From Toxorhynchites rutilus septentrionalis (lineage: Eukaryota; Arthropoda; Insecta; Diptera; Culicidae), in assembly GCF_029784135.1 (NCBI RefSeq), contig NC_073744.1, positions 102,049,303 to 102,113,302 of the forward strand: DNA of 64,000 nucleotides, in the 5' to 3' direction. Positions 41,626 to 53,563 of the stretch are shown here, one piece after another. The notes under the pieces are model-generated. The model did no database searches. It was not told where the DNA came from and saw only the letters and a list, made by a program, of their open reading frames with translations. The position numbers were made by a program, and so were the translations under genes. Each line of letters starts with the position of its first letter. Position 1 is the first letter of the stretch.

Positions 41626-42095
41626 TTTGGTGTTGTGTTTTTGTTATCACTCGATATTCCCATCTTGTTCGGTTAAACCTTCCTGTTTAGCTATTGCGTT
41701 TGCCACTCGCCACAGCTTTCACAGTTGGAAAATTTCTTCCCATCCAGCTTGTGACATGTTGTTCAGTAAATTACATTTGATGCGACGTGCCGGAGAAACA
41801 CTTTGCCACTCACTGAAACTAATTGTTGCCTTGATGAGCGCCGAACCGAAGCTGCTCTGTTCTTGATGCGGGTTTTCTGATTGTCGTGAGCAGCTTTGCA
41901 AGCCAACTCGAGCGCTCCGACGGCCGAAACTCTATAATCGCTGTTAGGTATACTGGTGCTCCGGCACCAATCCGTTCGGCCTAGTTACCCTTGCCGAGCA
42001 ATCAGTGAATGCGACCAACAGGGAACTGGAGACTTGCACGGTTCGAGTGAGACTTTGCCTTTCCCTTAACTTGTCCTCCTTTGTTACGTCCACGA
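41610..42095 (-). pseudogene. H2A: Histone H2A relic A (copy 2)
   Basis: Same block as 22408-22893: decayed start, GRNKGGQVK, then the SNRA.LQFP and APVYL region, and VLELACKAA, ending in the perfect stem-loop. A TATAAAA box lies upstream at 42166-42172 on the minus strand. It carries stops and indels like copy 1, so the decay largely predates the separation of the two copies. Confidence 0.85.
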
Positions 42096-42165
42096 TGCCG
42101 ATGCCGTACAACCACACGGGTTTACGGTTTGAAAGAAAATAAGATATTTTTTTGGGGTCCGCGTG

Positions 42166-42172
42166 TTTTATA
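42166..42172 (-). promoter_or_regulatory. TATA box upstream of H2A relic A (copy 2)
   Basis: TATAAAA on the minus strand, about 70 bp from the relic start; same position as in copy 1. Confidence 0.65.
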
Positions 42173-42809
42173 CTCTAGCGGTACACACTCACAGGATAGA
42201 GACAAATCGGCAGACTCAGCCAGAGGGGCGAGTCCAACGAGACGAACGAATGAGCGTTAAAAGGGAGCGATAATACATTCATCATACTGATTTTAACCTC
42301 CGACCGAGAAGGTCGTTTTTTTTTCAGCAGCTCGGCGTTTTGGATTCCTGGATAGCAGACTGGGTAGTCACCCCTTGGCGATTTTGGCGATCCGAAGGAG
42401 ATTTATTTAAAATATTTCAGCGTGGGAGCAAAAGGCGAACAGGAGAAAGCAACAGCTCGTTTCGACCGTTAAGAGCGGGCGCTTACCGGCTAACCAGAAA
42501 AGCGCGCGCTTTTGCGGCGTCACTGACGCTCCCCTCTATAGTGCATCTTAGATACATACATAGTGTTAATATATGTAAACAAATTTCATACGGTGAAGTG
42601 ATTAAACCGAGTGTGTATACATCTGAAAATTTTTAAGTGCATTTTTCCCAGAATTTTTCGCGATCTACAGTGAGTTACATTTGGATTATTTCCTTTTCTC
42701 CATTCGGTGTGTTGATCGTTTTTCGGAGATATATCCGAATAGTGTTTGTTTGTTCGTGGTAACCAAAATCATTCTGCCGGCTATACCCAGGGAGTAGCCA
42801 GGCAACATA

Positions 42810-44261
42810 ATGGCGTCTAGTAGCTCCGGGCCTCCGGGAGGCCAGGCTACAAACCTCTACCAAGGGAAGCCAACTCAACGTACCGCTCCAGTATGGGCTG
42901 ACCCTCTGAACGGTAATTTACAAATTTTACTGTTACGTGCTACCGGAGATAAAGAACTACCATCCAACCCATTTATCGTGAGTAAAACCATCACCAATAC
43001 CGTGAAAGATTTTAACAAAAACAACGCCCGACCATCAAAGGACGATAAGAAGAGAACGCAATACATCTTAACAGCCAGAGACGAGGACACTATCGGTAAG
43101 CTCCTCTTAATAAATGAACTGATCGATAAGACACCTGTTGAGGTGATATACCATCCAACATTAAATCAACGCAAATGCGTTGTCACATGTCGTGAAGTGA
43201 TCGATATGAAAGAACACGTACTTCTTACCGAACTTGCCGACCAAAACGTGATCGAAGTTAAACGGATCACTAGGAAGGAAAAAGATGTAGTTATCCCTAC
43301 AGCTACTCTAATTTTGACCATTCGTGGGACAGTGATCCCAGAAGTGATTTTATTCGGATTCCTCCGCATCGGGACTAGGAATTTTTACCCAAGTCCGATG
43401 CAATGTTTCAAGTGCTTCCGCTTTGGACATACGTCGAAACGATGCCAACGCGAGAATCCACTCGGTCGAAATTGCGGCAAGGAACATGGCACAGAAAACA
43501 AAACGTGTAACGATGTCGCCCACTGCATTAATTGCCAAGGAAACCACTCCTCTTCATACAGGAAGTGTCCAATATGGCAAAAAGAAAACGACATAACCAA
43601 AATCAGAATAGATCAAGGCATCTCATATAAACAAGCCAAGGATCTATACAACGTTAAAAATAATGGACCTTCCTATTCAAGTGTCCTACAAGACAGATTA
43701 AATAACCTCCAAAAACCGACTGCTAGCTGCAACAAATGCAAATGTAGTTGCGTTTCAGCTGAAACAAGTCCGGAAACAAGTCGCGAAAGCACTCCATCCA
43801 CAGTTGACACTACTATGTCCGAATCTGATACCTCGACCACCGAATCAGAATATCATTCCGATGTTTCAATGACAATATCTGAGGCCCCAAGGAAAACCAA
43901 GAGGAAGATATCTTCCAAAAACACATCTTCAGAAGAGCTAAAAACCTCGGAAGATGAACTTCGCCAAAATAAAGAGAAACAAAGGAAGAAGACACGAAAC
44001 AATCAGGAATCAACGGAAACCACACCTCACCACAACACACAAAACAGCAACACACAAAACAACAACACACAAAACAACAACACACAAAACAACAACACAC
44101 AAAACAATAACACACAAAACAACAACACACAAAACAATAACACACAAAACAATAACACACAAAACAACATCACACAAAACAACAACACACAAAACAACAA
44201 CAAACAAAACAAAAATTACAAGAAATCCGGAAAGAACAGCACCCCTTCAAAGGGGAAATAA
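42810..44261 (+). CDS. ORF1 (nucleic-acid-binding) of the nested non-LTR element
   Basis: A 483-codon frame, apparently intact. The N-terminal half is a conserved RRM-like region; then CCHC knuckles CFKCFRFGHTSKRC, CGKEHGTENKTC and CINCQGNHSSSYRKC, the middle one lacking its usual leading cysteine pair; then a Ser/Thr/Glu-rich linker. The C-terminus consists of about a dozen NTQNN-type units from a 15-bp minisatellite (44036-44210), ending in a lysine-rich tail. ORF1 proteins coat the element RNA for target-primed reverse transcription. Confidence 0.85.
   Translation: MASSSSGPPGGQATNLYQGKPTQRTAPVWADPLNGNLQILLLRATGDKELPSNPFIVSKTITNTVKDFNKNNARPSKDDKKRTQYILTARDEDTIGKLLLINELIDKTPVEVIYHPTLNQRKCVVTCREVIDMKEHVLLTELADQNVIEVKRITRKEKDVVIPTATLILTIRGTVIPEVILFGFLRIGTRNFYPSPMQCFKCFRFGHTSKRCQRENPLGRNCGKEHGTENKTCNDVAHCINCQGNHSSSYRKCPIWQKENDITKIRIDQGISYKQAKDLYNVKNNGPSYSSVLQDRLNNLQKPTASCNKCKCSCVSAETSPETSRESTPSTVDTTMSESDTSTTESEYHSDVSMTISEAPRKTKRKISSKNTSSEELKTSEDELRQNKEKQRKKTRNNQESTETTPHHNTQNSNTQNNNTQNNNTQNNNTQNNNTQNNNTQNNNTQNNNTQNNITQNNNTQNNNKQNKNYKKSGKNSTPSKGK
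44036..44210 (+). repeat. 15-bp coding minisatellite (ACACAAAACAACAAC)n
   Basis: About 12 near-perfect 15-bp units, in frame in ORF1, encode repeated NNNTQ. The periodicity makes several other frames open as well; those are not genes. Confidence 0.9.
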
Positions 44262-47200
44262 GATCCACCTTACTCGTCAATACATTCACTCCAACGAGCA
44301 AACTAGCTATTCAATGGAACATTCGAAGTCTCCAAAGAAATTTTCCGGAATTACAAACATTAATTTATAAATATAATCCCACAATCATAGCTCTTCAAGA
44401 GACTATGACGCAGAGAAATTTTCACAAAGATTCTATCAAAGGATACACCACTTATTTCAAAGAAGGACCCAACCCTTCATTCAACGGGGTTGCAACTTCA
44501 ATAAAAATCGGCACCCCCCACAATTTTCTCCCCGTTAACACCGCTCTACAAGCAGTGGCAATACGAATAAACCTTCCTTTTCCAATCACAGTAGCCAGCA
44601 TATACATTTCTCCTACGTCCGACCCGGCTCTTCTACGGAATCAACTGGACCATCTTCTTAACCAACTTCCCTCCCCAGTTCTCCTTATGGGTGATTTCAA
44701 TGCTCACTCATACGCCTGGGGATGTTCATACCTCAATCGAAGAGGTTCCATTTTAGAGGATTTTCTCTCAGATAATACTCTCACTCTTCTGAACAACGGC
44801 CAACACACCAGAATCAATTCTGCTTCTGGCTCTTCTTCGGCCATAGATCTCACCATCGTATCCCCTCAACTTTGTTCAAAGCTTTCATGGAACACCCACG
44901 ATGATTGCTGCAACAGCGATCATCTCCCAATATGTATTTCCCTTGGCCAACCTTCTCCAGAAGTTTCAACAAGGCCGAGATGGAAATTTGAATATACAAA
45001 CTGGGCTGGCTATCAATGTGACATTGAAAGCTGCCTCTCAGCCAAACAAGATTGGACACCCGAGGACTTTTCCCAAGCCGTCCTTGAGGTTGCAATACGG
45101 CACATTCCTAGAACCAGCGGAAATCCTGGTAGAAAATGCGTCCCATGGTGGACACCTTAAGTAAATAAAGCCATCAAAGACAGAAGAAAAGCCTTACGCA
45201 AGCTAAGAAAGGCCCATCCGTATAACCCATCTAAGCACACTTTGCTATAGGAATTCCAAAGGGCTCGCAACAATGCTAGAGCTATTATTAAAACAGCCAA
45301 GCATAACAGCTGGATTAAATTCGTCAACGATATTAATCCCAACAAGTCGTCAAAGGAATTATGGAGCAAAATTGGCAGACTTCATGGCAAAAAAAGGAAC
45401 AACGAATACAACCTTTTAATTAACGGTCATTATACAAATGATCGGAAAACTATAGCAGAGGCTTTCGGAGATTTCTTTGCCTCCACCTCATCCAACCATA
45501 GCTTCGACACTACCTTCCAAACCCGCAAGGCAGAATGCGAAAAAATCCCCATTGATTTTAACACCGACGCAAATTTTGACTTCAACAAAACTATTTCCCT
45601 CAAAGAACTAGAATGGGCCTTAAACAAAGCAACACGCGGCTCCACTGGACCAGATGATATCAGCTACCCAATGCTGAAAAACCTACCCTATCTTGGGAAA
45701 AAAGTTCTTTTAAAACTTTACAACAATGTATGGAATAGTGGAATTTTCCCAAATTGCTGGAAAGAGGGCCTAATGGTCTCTCTGCCTAAACCAGACAAGA
45801 ATAATCACCTGCTGGACTGGACAACTTCCGTCCCATCACTCTTCTGAGTTGCGTCGGTAAAATCATGGAAAAAATTATCAACCGGCGCTTAACGACCTTT
45901 TTAGAGTCAAACAAGCTGCTCGACCCTAGACAATTTGCCTTCCGCGCGGGTAAAAGTACAGAAGACTGCCTCGTAGCTCTCGAAAAAGTCCTAGACGACG
46001 CCGCTGAAAGTAATCTGCACGCAGATATTGTATCACTCGATCTTAGCAAGGCCTTCGATCGAGCATGGAGGTACCCAGTTCTGAAAAATCTTTTCAACTG
46101 GGGGGTTCGTGGTAGATTAGGCTTCTTCATCAAAGGGTTTCTGGAAAACAGAACCTTTAAAACAATCATCAACAATCACAAGTCTTCATTGAAAATCCTT
46201 GAAAACGGTTTTCCCCAAGGTTCGGTCCTTTCTCCAACACTCTTCACTGTTGCCATGCAACCTATTTTCGAATTAATTCCCGACAGTATAAACATTTTTG
46301 TTTATGCTGATTATATCACTCTTGTTTCTGTCAGTGGCTTTGGGTTAGCACAGAGAAAGAGACTTCAAAGTACAATTGATTCCATACAAAACTGGGCCCA
46401 AAACATAGGATTCCAATTTTCGCCAGAAAAATCCCGATTCATTCACATTGGCAAAACACTCAAAAAGAAATCCGCCCTAAAGCTTAATCAAACCGAAATC
46501 CCTCAGAAGAGAACACTAAGAATACTGGGCGTAACCTTCGATACCAGGCTTAACTTTTTACATCATGCTCAATTAGTCAAAAAAGCAGCCAACGGTAAAA
46601 TGAATATCCTGAAGTCTATTACAGGAAGTTTATCCTCTGGACACAGAGAAACATTGCTAATTATCAATGTCTGGTTGATCCCCCAAATCCTCTACGGAAT
46701 AGGCATCTTCAGCCGTGGTGGGGACAGAGTACTCAACACTATTGAACCCATCTACAACAAAGCAAACACCTTTCAAACACCTTGTAACAAGAATCATCAC
46801 GGGCAAAGCCATCCGACAACTCTCACTTCCTGACAATGACCCCAATGCACCATCAGTAATTCGAGCTATAAATTGGTTCAAAGACCTCACGAACCAAGAC
46901 CTTCCCGATATATGTGCACTTTCAACTGCCACGGGAAGAAAATGGAACGCCATACCGCCGAACGTGAATCTTGATCTTCTCAAGACTGTCCGTGCGGGCG
47001 ACCCTCCACCAAAAATTAAAGCCTGCTTCAACCATCTCACGGCTACTCACTTTCATAACGAACACCAGGTCTACACAGACGGTTCTGTTAACTCCGATGG
47101 AGTTGGGTGTGGAATCTTCGAGAACAGATACACCGGTAGCTTTTCTCTTCCACCGCAATGCTCCATCTTCAGTGCGGAAGCTTTTGCTCTATTAATAGCT

Positions 47201-47845
47201 ACACAAGAGTGTACCCATGATCACCTTCCTACGGTAATTTTCTCCGATTCAGCTAGCTGTCTTCAAGACCTGCTCAGTGGAAACAGTAGACATCCATGGA
47301 TAATACAGACAGAAGAGGCTGCTTCAGAAAAAAACGTCTCCTACTGTTGGGTTCCTGGTCATTCCGGAATCCTCGGAAACACAGCCGCAGACAAACTGGC
47401 CGGTAAGGGTAGCAAAATAGAACCACCAGTTATACCCTGTCCTCGAACTGATATAGTTCGCTGGGTCAGTCAGCAAATTCGCGAAAGCTGGAACATAGGC
47501 TGGTTAAATTGCCCTCCCACCCATCTCCATCAAATCAAAAATACCACGCTTCCTTGGTTCGATCAAAACAACAGCAAAGAAAGACGGGTGCTAACCCGTC
47601 TTCGAATTGGACACACTTTTTTCACACACTCACACCTAATGGAGAAAACCGAAAGACCACTTTGCGCATGTAACTCAGCCCATGTTTCAGTTAGGCATCT
47701 TCTACTAGAATGCCAACACACCAAAGATGCTCGTGCCCGACACAATATAGGTCAGAGTCTCCGAGACATTCTCAGTAGAGACGAGACACAGGAAACCAAT
47801 TTAATTGCGTTTCTGAAAGAAACCGGCTTCTTTGGTAAAATCTAA
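44262..47845 (+). pseudogene. ORF2 (EN-RT-RNase H) of the nested non-LTR element
   Basis: The frame is open from the end of ORF1 in the -1 register, and the endonuclease motif QWNIRSLQRN (about 44310) lies before the first ATG (44405), so translation probably begins by frameshift or reinitiation. Further motifs: GDFNAHSYAWG, SDHLPI; RT with ALNKATRGSTGPDDISYPML, FRAGKSTEDCL, SLDLSKAFDRAW and GFPQGSVLSPTLF; RNase H VYTDGSVNSDGVGCG, FSDSASC, WVPGHSGILGNTAADKLAG. Defects: TAA at 45158, TAG near 45248, frameshifts near 45820 and 46780. The catalytic YADD is changed to YADY (about 46302-46313). Confidence 0.88.
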
Positions 47846-48663
47846 ATTCTAAAACATATCTTTATTTAAATTAATCACTTCACCGTTACGTATGCATATA
47901 TAAATTAATAAACGTGTATACATGTATACATGTACATACGCATGCATACATATGTATAAAAACAAAATCATAAAAGCAAACAGAATTTTGCGTATGTACG
48001 GTATACATATAAACACAGAAAAATACATAAAATGTTAAATCATATAATAATATATAACCAATAAACATTTTCGCTTAATTCACAACAACCTTTACTTACA
48101 TTAATCTTTCAGCAAATTTAGCAGTACTATATAATTTACATCACCTATATATAATTTACAATACATAACCAGTACTATATAATTTACATTACCTCTGACA
48201 TAACATTTCCTAACTACACTAATTCATTCTTATCCAGCATTTTACTAACACCATTAAATTTTACTACATTCATAAACCACCCAACATCGCATTTGCCTCC
48301 CTTCATTCCTTTCCTCTGTATCCCACCCTTTTCCTCATCATCCCTTCCTTTTCACCCACCCCCCCACTCCCTCCCTTTCCCTTTGTTCTAGAGCTTGGTT
48401 CTACGATGCTTCGTCGCCGCTTTGGTACTAATTAATAACAATACAATTACGTTACAGCTCATATTAAACATCTTATATGGCATAGTATCCTTTCCTGCCT
48501 TCGCCCGGTTTTACATCTGAGCAGACAGGTCCGCTGAATATGGTTTTTTCTTCTTTTTCACCAGCCTCCTCAAGACTGGTGCTCAATGGCTCTTCTCAGA
48601 GCTAGAGGCGAATGAACTGAAAAGTTTAAACCCTCTTAAAGCCAAAAAGAAGAAGAAGAAGAA
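47846..48663 (+). other. 3' UTR and tail of the nested non-LTR element
   Basis: AT-rich, with TGTATACATG-type microsatellite-like sequence (47910-47960), a C/T-rich stretch (48290-48390) and a terminal (AAG)n tail at about 48646-48663. No gene. Confidence 0.7.
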
Positions 48664-48716
48664 AATACATTCATTACGATTTGTTCGCTCGTTGGATTCA
48701 CATGCAGGCTAAAAAG

Positions 48717-48905
48717 GGTCCTTTAAAGGATCACAAAATTATCTTCAATCTAAAGAGTTTATTGTTTTGTTATCACTCGATATCCCCATCTTGTTCGGCT
48801 AAACCTTGCTGTTTAGCGATTGCATTTGCCACTCGCCACAGCTTTCACAGTTGGAAAATTTCTTCCCATCCAGCTTGTGACATATTTTACAGTAAATTAC
48901 ATTCA
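48717..48905 (-). pseudogene. H2A: Histone H2A relic B (copy 2)
   Basis: Counterpart of 23130-23330: the shared 3' block only. Its stem-loop-like element has become GGTCCTTTAAAGGATC (48717-48732), a perfect self-complement with the histone loop lost. Confidence 0.6.
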
Positions 48906-49307
48906 ATGGCACGTCGCATTACCACCACTCAGTATCGGATTGGAGGTAATTTTAACCTGTAATTGAACATTTGCGATGACAGTGGTACAGTGTCGACCTT
49001 CAATGTGGGGTCATAATTTGGACCCCGAACTCTATGTTTACAAAAATGTCCAACTAAATATGTCGCATTACTGGTCCGACCAATTAGCCAAATGTCGAGA
49101 TAAGTGTAAATTACTGTACTTTCAATCTAGAAGCAATTTAAGAATTGGTGAAAATCAATAAGCTCAGAACAACTGCCAAATTCACATACTCATCATATCC
49201 TGGCAATCAAATTATGAAAAAATCAATTTGTGTTTTATTATTATTTTGGATATTGTTTTAGAAAGCATTGAACTGTATTTCCTAAACTCTTTTTTGGAAG
49301 GTTTAAT

Positions 49308-49323
49308 GGCCCTGAAAAGCGCC
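49308..49323 (-). terminator. Histone mRNA 3' stem-loop (relic C, copy 2)
   Basis: Identical to 23736-23751: GGCGCTTTTCAGGGCC on the minus strand, correctly placed downstream of the H2A relic. Confidence 0.85.
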
Positions 49324-49766
49324 TTGTTTTATGGAATGGTTCAAATTTAGAAAACTTAGTACTCGTGGTTTTGAAAAAAACCATTTCGAACGCCCTCGAT
49401 GCCGCCTTGTTCTGGATTTGCCACCAAAGCAGTGTGTATAAAGAACAAACATTTTTCTTCTGCTACCTGATGCCGTTTTGCGATTGCGTTTGCCATTCGC
49501 CACTCGCTGCAACTGCCTGTTGTCTTGATGTCCACCGAACCGAATGTGTTCTGTTCCGAATGCGGGTTTTCTTATCGTCGCGAGCAGCTTTACCAGCTAA
49601 CCCGATCACTTCGGCGGCCGAAACTATATAACGCCGGCTAGATGGACTGGTGCACTGGTACTAACGCGCTCGGCCTAGCAACCCTTGCGGGGAACTCCAG
49701 ATCAACACGGTTCGAGCCGGATTTTGCCTTTCCCTTCACTTTTCCTCCTTTACCATGTCCAGACAT
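49308..49766 (-). pseudogene. H2A: Histone H2A relic C (copy 2), start codon preserved
   Basis: The ATG at 49766 reads MSGHGKGGKVKGKAKSGSNR, then decays with the same indels as copy 1. The AAEV.ELA and QGG segments are recognisable, and the 3' stem-loop GGCGCTTTTCAGGGCC is intact at 49308-49323. Confidence 0.88.
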
Positions 49767-50286
49767 GGCTGCTTGGGTTGGTTTGTTGATGTGTTGTGAT
49801 GCGAACCGATGTGGTGTACGGTTTGAATGAGAATAATCGTTACGGCAGCGGAGCGGGGATTTTTAAGCTGACTGGCTGGCTCGAGAATTACGCATGTGTG
49901 AGACTGCGACCAATGTTTCGTTCATTTTTTTCTTTTTCCTTTCCAATCGTGGTTCATTCTATTTCGCTGCTGCTCTGGTTGCCCGTTTTGGTCGGTTCGA
50001 TTTGAGGAGCACAAAATGGACCAATCAAAAATGGGCACATAGTGCATTCTGACAATGCTCGATATTTCACACTTATTCAATTATTTATCTCAAGAAAAAT
50101 GAAATGTTATTCGTTATGATAGATGCGTAGATATATTTCCTATCAATTGATGCAAAAACCTTTGCGATCTATTGAGAAATGCTCGAGTTATAAGCGTTCC
50201 AAATCTTGCATTTTTTCCTACTTGTTCAGTGCCTAGATTTCCATTTCACCCCCTATATCTTCCGGTTAGACGTAGTCATACGTCAA

Positions 50287-53197
50287 AATATGCGGACGCG
50301 ATTGCTCTAGCCATCAATTCCAGAGATGGTTTACCTCCATTGGAGGAGTATAACTTCCTTTCTCGTTTGATCTATGACAGCGCGGTTCGCGCTCAAACGA
50401 AACCCATCCCAGGTTCCACCATTTCCCGAAGGCCTCCCAATCCATGGTGGGATAGCCAATGTTCCAAGCTTTATCAGGATAAATCGAACGCATTCAAAGC
50501 TTTTCGGAAACGTGGAACCATTGAAAATTTTCAATCGTATTTGGACCTTGAAAATCAATTTAAAAACTTGATCAAAGGGAAAAAACGTGCTTATTGGCGA
50601 AATTTCGTGGGAGGTTTGTCACGAGAAACGTCAATGAAAAAATTATGGAAAGTGGCTCGAAACATGAGAAATCGCTCTTCATCCAATGAAAGCGAGGAAT
50701 ATTCACATCGATGGATTTTGAATTTTGCACGGAAGGTTTGTCCTGATTCCGCTCCTGTGCAAAAAAATGTTCGAGATATACCACAAGATAGGTGCGATCT
50801 TGATTCCGAGTTTTCGATGGTAGAATTCTCTCTTGCTCTGCTTTCATGTAACAATTCTGCTCCGGGATCGGATAGAATTAAGTTCAACTTGCTGAAAAAC
50901 CTCCCTAATGTGGCGAAACATCGCTTGTTGAATTTATTCAATCGGTTTCTGGAGCATAATATTGTTCCAGATGATTGGAGACAAGTACGAGTTATAGCTA
51001 TTCAAAAACCCGGAAAACCCGCGTCCGACTTCAATTCGTACCGCCCAATAGCAATGCTGTCTTGTATACGGAAATTGTTGGAGAAAATGATCTTGTTTCG
51101 CCTTGATCGATGGGTTGAAACGAATGGCCTACTCTCAGATACACAATATGGGTTCCGCAGGGGCAAGGGGACGAATGATTGTCTTGCGTTGCTTTCTTCA
51201 GAAATTCAAATGGCTTACGCCGGAAAAAAACAAATGGCTTCAGTATTCTTGGACATAAAGGGGGCCTTCGATTCTGTTTCAATAGAGGTTTTGTCGGACA
51301 AATTACACTCTCGGGGTCTGCCGCCTCTATTGAATAATATGTTATATAACTTGCTTTGTGAGAAGCATTTGAACTTTACTCACGGAGATTCGGCAGTAAG
51401 TCGGGTCTCTTACATGGGCCTCCCCCAGGGCTCATGTTTAAGCCCCCTTTTGTACAAGTTCTATGTAAGCGACATCGACAATTGCCTTACACAAAATTGC
51501 AGCCTAAGACAACTTGCAGATGATGGAGTGGTCTCTGTCGTAGGATCAACAGAATCCGACCTACAAGAACCCTTACAAGATACTTTGAACAATTTTTCAA
51601 CCTGGGCCATTGGGCTAGGGATCGAATTCTCCACGGAGAAAACAGAGATGGTAGTTTTTTCTAGGAAGCATAGACCAGCAAAACCAAAGCTTCAACTTTT
51701 GGGTAAACCGATCACTCATGCTATGCCATTCAAGTATCTTGGGGTCTGGTTCGACTCCAAATGTACTTGGGGGGCCCATATTAGGTATCTGAGTAAAAAA
51801 TGCCAACAAAGAATAAACTTTCTCCGTACAATTACCGGCACCTGGTGGGGAGCCCATACCGAAGATCTTATAATGTTGTATAGAACAACTATTCTCTCAG
51901 TGATGGAGTATGGCAGTTTCTGGTTTCAATCAACTGCCAAAACACACTTAATTAAACTCGAGCGAATTCAGTATCTTTGTCTCCGTATTGCGTTGGGATG
52001 TATGCCCTCAACGCATACCATGAGTCTCGAGGTTTTGGCAGGCCTACTCCCACTAAAAGATCGCTTCAATTTATTATCTCTTCGGTTCTTCATCCGGTGT
52101 AAGGTCACGAACCTATTGGTAATCGGAAATTTTGAGCGGCTGATCGAGCTAAATTTTCACTCCGGATTCATGAGTTCATATCATGAATTCATCTCCATGC
52201 AGGTTGATTCTTCTTCGTATATTCCCAACCGTGTTTGTTTCCCTGACTACATCAATTCCTCTGTGCATTTTGATCTGTCCATGAAGCAAGATATCCATGG
52301 ATATTCAGATTACCAACGATCGAGGATCGCTCCAACGATCTTCGATGAAAAATATAGGGGTATCAATTGTGATAATATGTACTTTACTGATGGGTCCACT
52401 ATAAATGAGTCCACAGGATTTGGAGTGTTCAACGAATTTTTGAGCACCTCACACAGTCTTCAGAATCCTTGCTCAGTGTATATTGCTGAATTGGCAGCAA
52501 TTCATTGGGCGCTGGACAGCGTCGCCTCACGACCTGTTGAACACTATTACATTGTAACGGATAGTCTTAGCTCTGTCGAAGCTATCCGTTCAGTGAGGCC
52601 GGAAAAGCACTCGCCGTACTTCCTTGAGAGAATACGAAAAATTTTGAGTGCTTTATCCAGACGCTGTTATGTCATTACCTTTGTGTGGGTCCCTTCTCAT
52701 TGCTCAATTCCGGGTAATGAGAGGGCTGACTCATTAGCAAAGGTCAAATCGCCTTCAATGAATTTTACTCTTTAGTCCGTAAAAATACCATCGCTAACTG
52801 GCAACGCAAATGGAACGAAGATGAATTGGGCCGGTGGCTTCACTCGATTATCCCTAAGGTTAGCCTCAAACCATGGTTCAAAAGTCTGGACTTGAGTCGG
52901 GACTTTATTCGCACCTTCTCCCGACTCATGTCCAATCACTGTTCGTTAGACGCGCTACTCTTTCGTTTCAATCTGGCCGGCAGCAATATCTGCGTTTGTG
53001 GCCGAGGTTACAACGACATCGAACACGTTGTTTGGTCGTGTGAGGTGTATCTTGTTGCCAGATCGAATTTAGAGAACTCCCTTCGGGCTAGAGGAAGGCA
53101 GCCCAATGTGCCGGTGAGAGATGTGTTGGCTCGGTTAGACCTTGATTACATGTCCCAAATATATGTTTTCCTTAAATCTATCGATGTTCGTGTATGA
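50287..53197 (+). pseudogene. ORF2 3' part (RT-RNase H) of I-superfamily copy 2
   Basis: Resumes at YADAIALAINS after the HINE-H2A insertion. RT motifs: SYRPIAMLSCIRKLLEK, ASVFLDIKGAFDSVSIEVL, GLPQGSCLSPLLY, LADDG. RNase H: YFTDGST, IAELAAIHWAL, VTDSLSS, WVPSHCSIPGNERADSLAK. Right after this a 31-bp deletion (near 52743, relative to copy 1) shifts the frame; the remainder with the finger ICVCGRGYNDIEHVVWSC is open at 52826-53197. Then come a 3' UTR and tail to about 53560. Confidence 0.9.
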
Positions 53198-53563
53198 TTA
53201 TCCTTGTATCCTTATACCCTCCATTTCTTCCTTTGTGAGTAATTGGTCCGCTTGCTATAAACAGAAGAATGAAATGTAAATTCACAACTGATGTACGAAT
53301 AGATTTAAAAATTGAGTGTGTGTGATTATCAACATTGTAATAATTTCCTTATACCCCATCCTTTTCCTGAGAAAATGTCACCCTTTTAATCTCGAGTCCA
53401 CCACGAGTAATCGGTTTCCCACATTACTAACCATAGATTTAAGAAAATTGTTCATATATATAGTTTTAAAAATATATTTAAGATTTCGGCTCCTTTAAAC
53501 TTATGTAACTGAGCCTGTAAAAATAAACGAATTTATAAAAAAAAATAAAAAATAAACAACGTT

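Larger units (their letters stand above)
42283..48663 (+). mobile_element. RNase H-bearing non-LTR retrotransposon nested in HINE-H2A copy 2
   Basis: AATACATTCAT is duplicated exactly at both edges (42272-42282 and 48664-48674), and copy 1 of HINE-H2A has it once, proving the insertion. The element has a 5' UTR of about 530 bp, ORF1 (42810-44261), ORF2 (about 44290-47845), an 800-bp AT-rich 3' UTR and an AAGAAGAAG tail. With an APE-type endonuclease, RT and C-terminal RNase H it belongs near the I/LOA/Outcast group, distinct from the I-superfamily copies elsewhere in the window. Confidence 0.9.
41433..50286 (-). mobile_element. HINE-H2A element copy 2, carrying a nested non-LTR element
   Basis: Same termini as copy 1: 3' hairpin end at 41433 and 5' end at 50286, where the palindrome has one change (GACGTAGTCATACGTC). 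It sits in A-runs inside ORF2 of I-superfamily copy 2. The interior matches copy 1 except that a 6.4-kb retrotransposon (42283-48663) separates relic A from relics B and C, and the 386-bp extra segment is absent. Confidence 0.87.
38641..53560 (+). mobile_element. I-superfamily non-LTR retrotransposon copy 2, split by HINE-H2A copy 2
   Basis: Parts: a 5' UTR of about 490 bp (38641-39130, approximate start), ORF1 (39131-40699), ORF2 5' part (40692 to about 41432), then after the insertion ORF2 3' part (50287-53196), 3' UTR, and an A-rich tail ending about 53560. HINE-H2A entered between codons equivalent to DW and NKYADAIAL of copy 1, as the undisturbed copy 1 sequence shows. RLE copy 3 begins just after the tail. 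Confidence 0.9.

Noticed and set aside
43813..44212. Cysteine/valine/leucine-rich minus-strand frames
   Set aside because: Antisense reading of the 15-bp minisatellite in ORF1 of the nested element.
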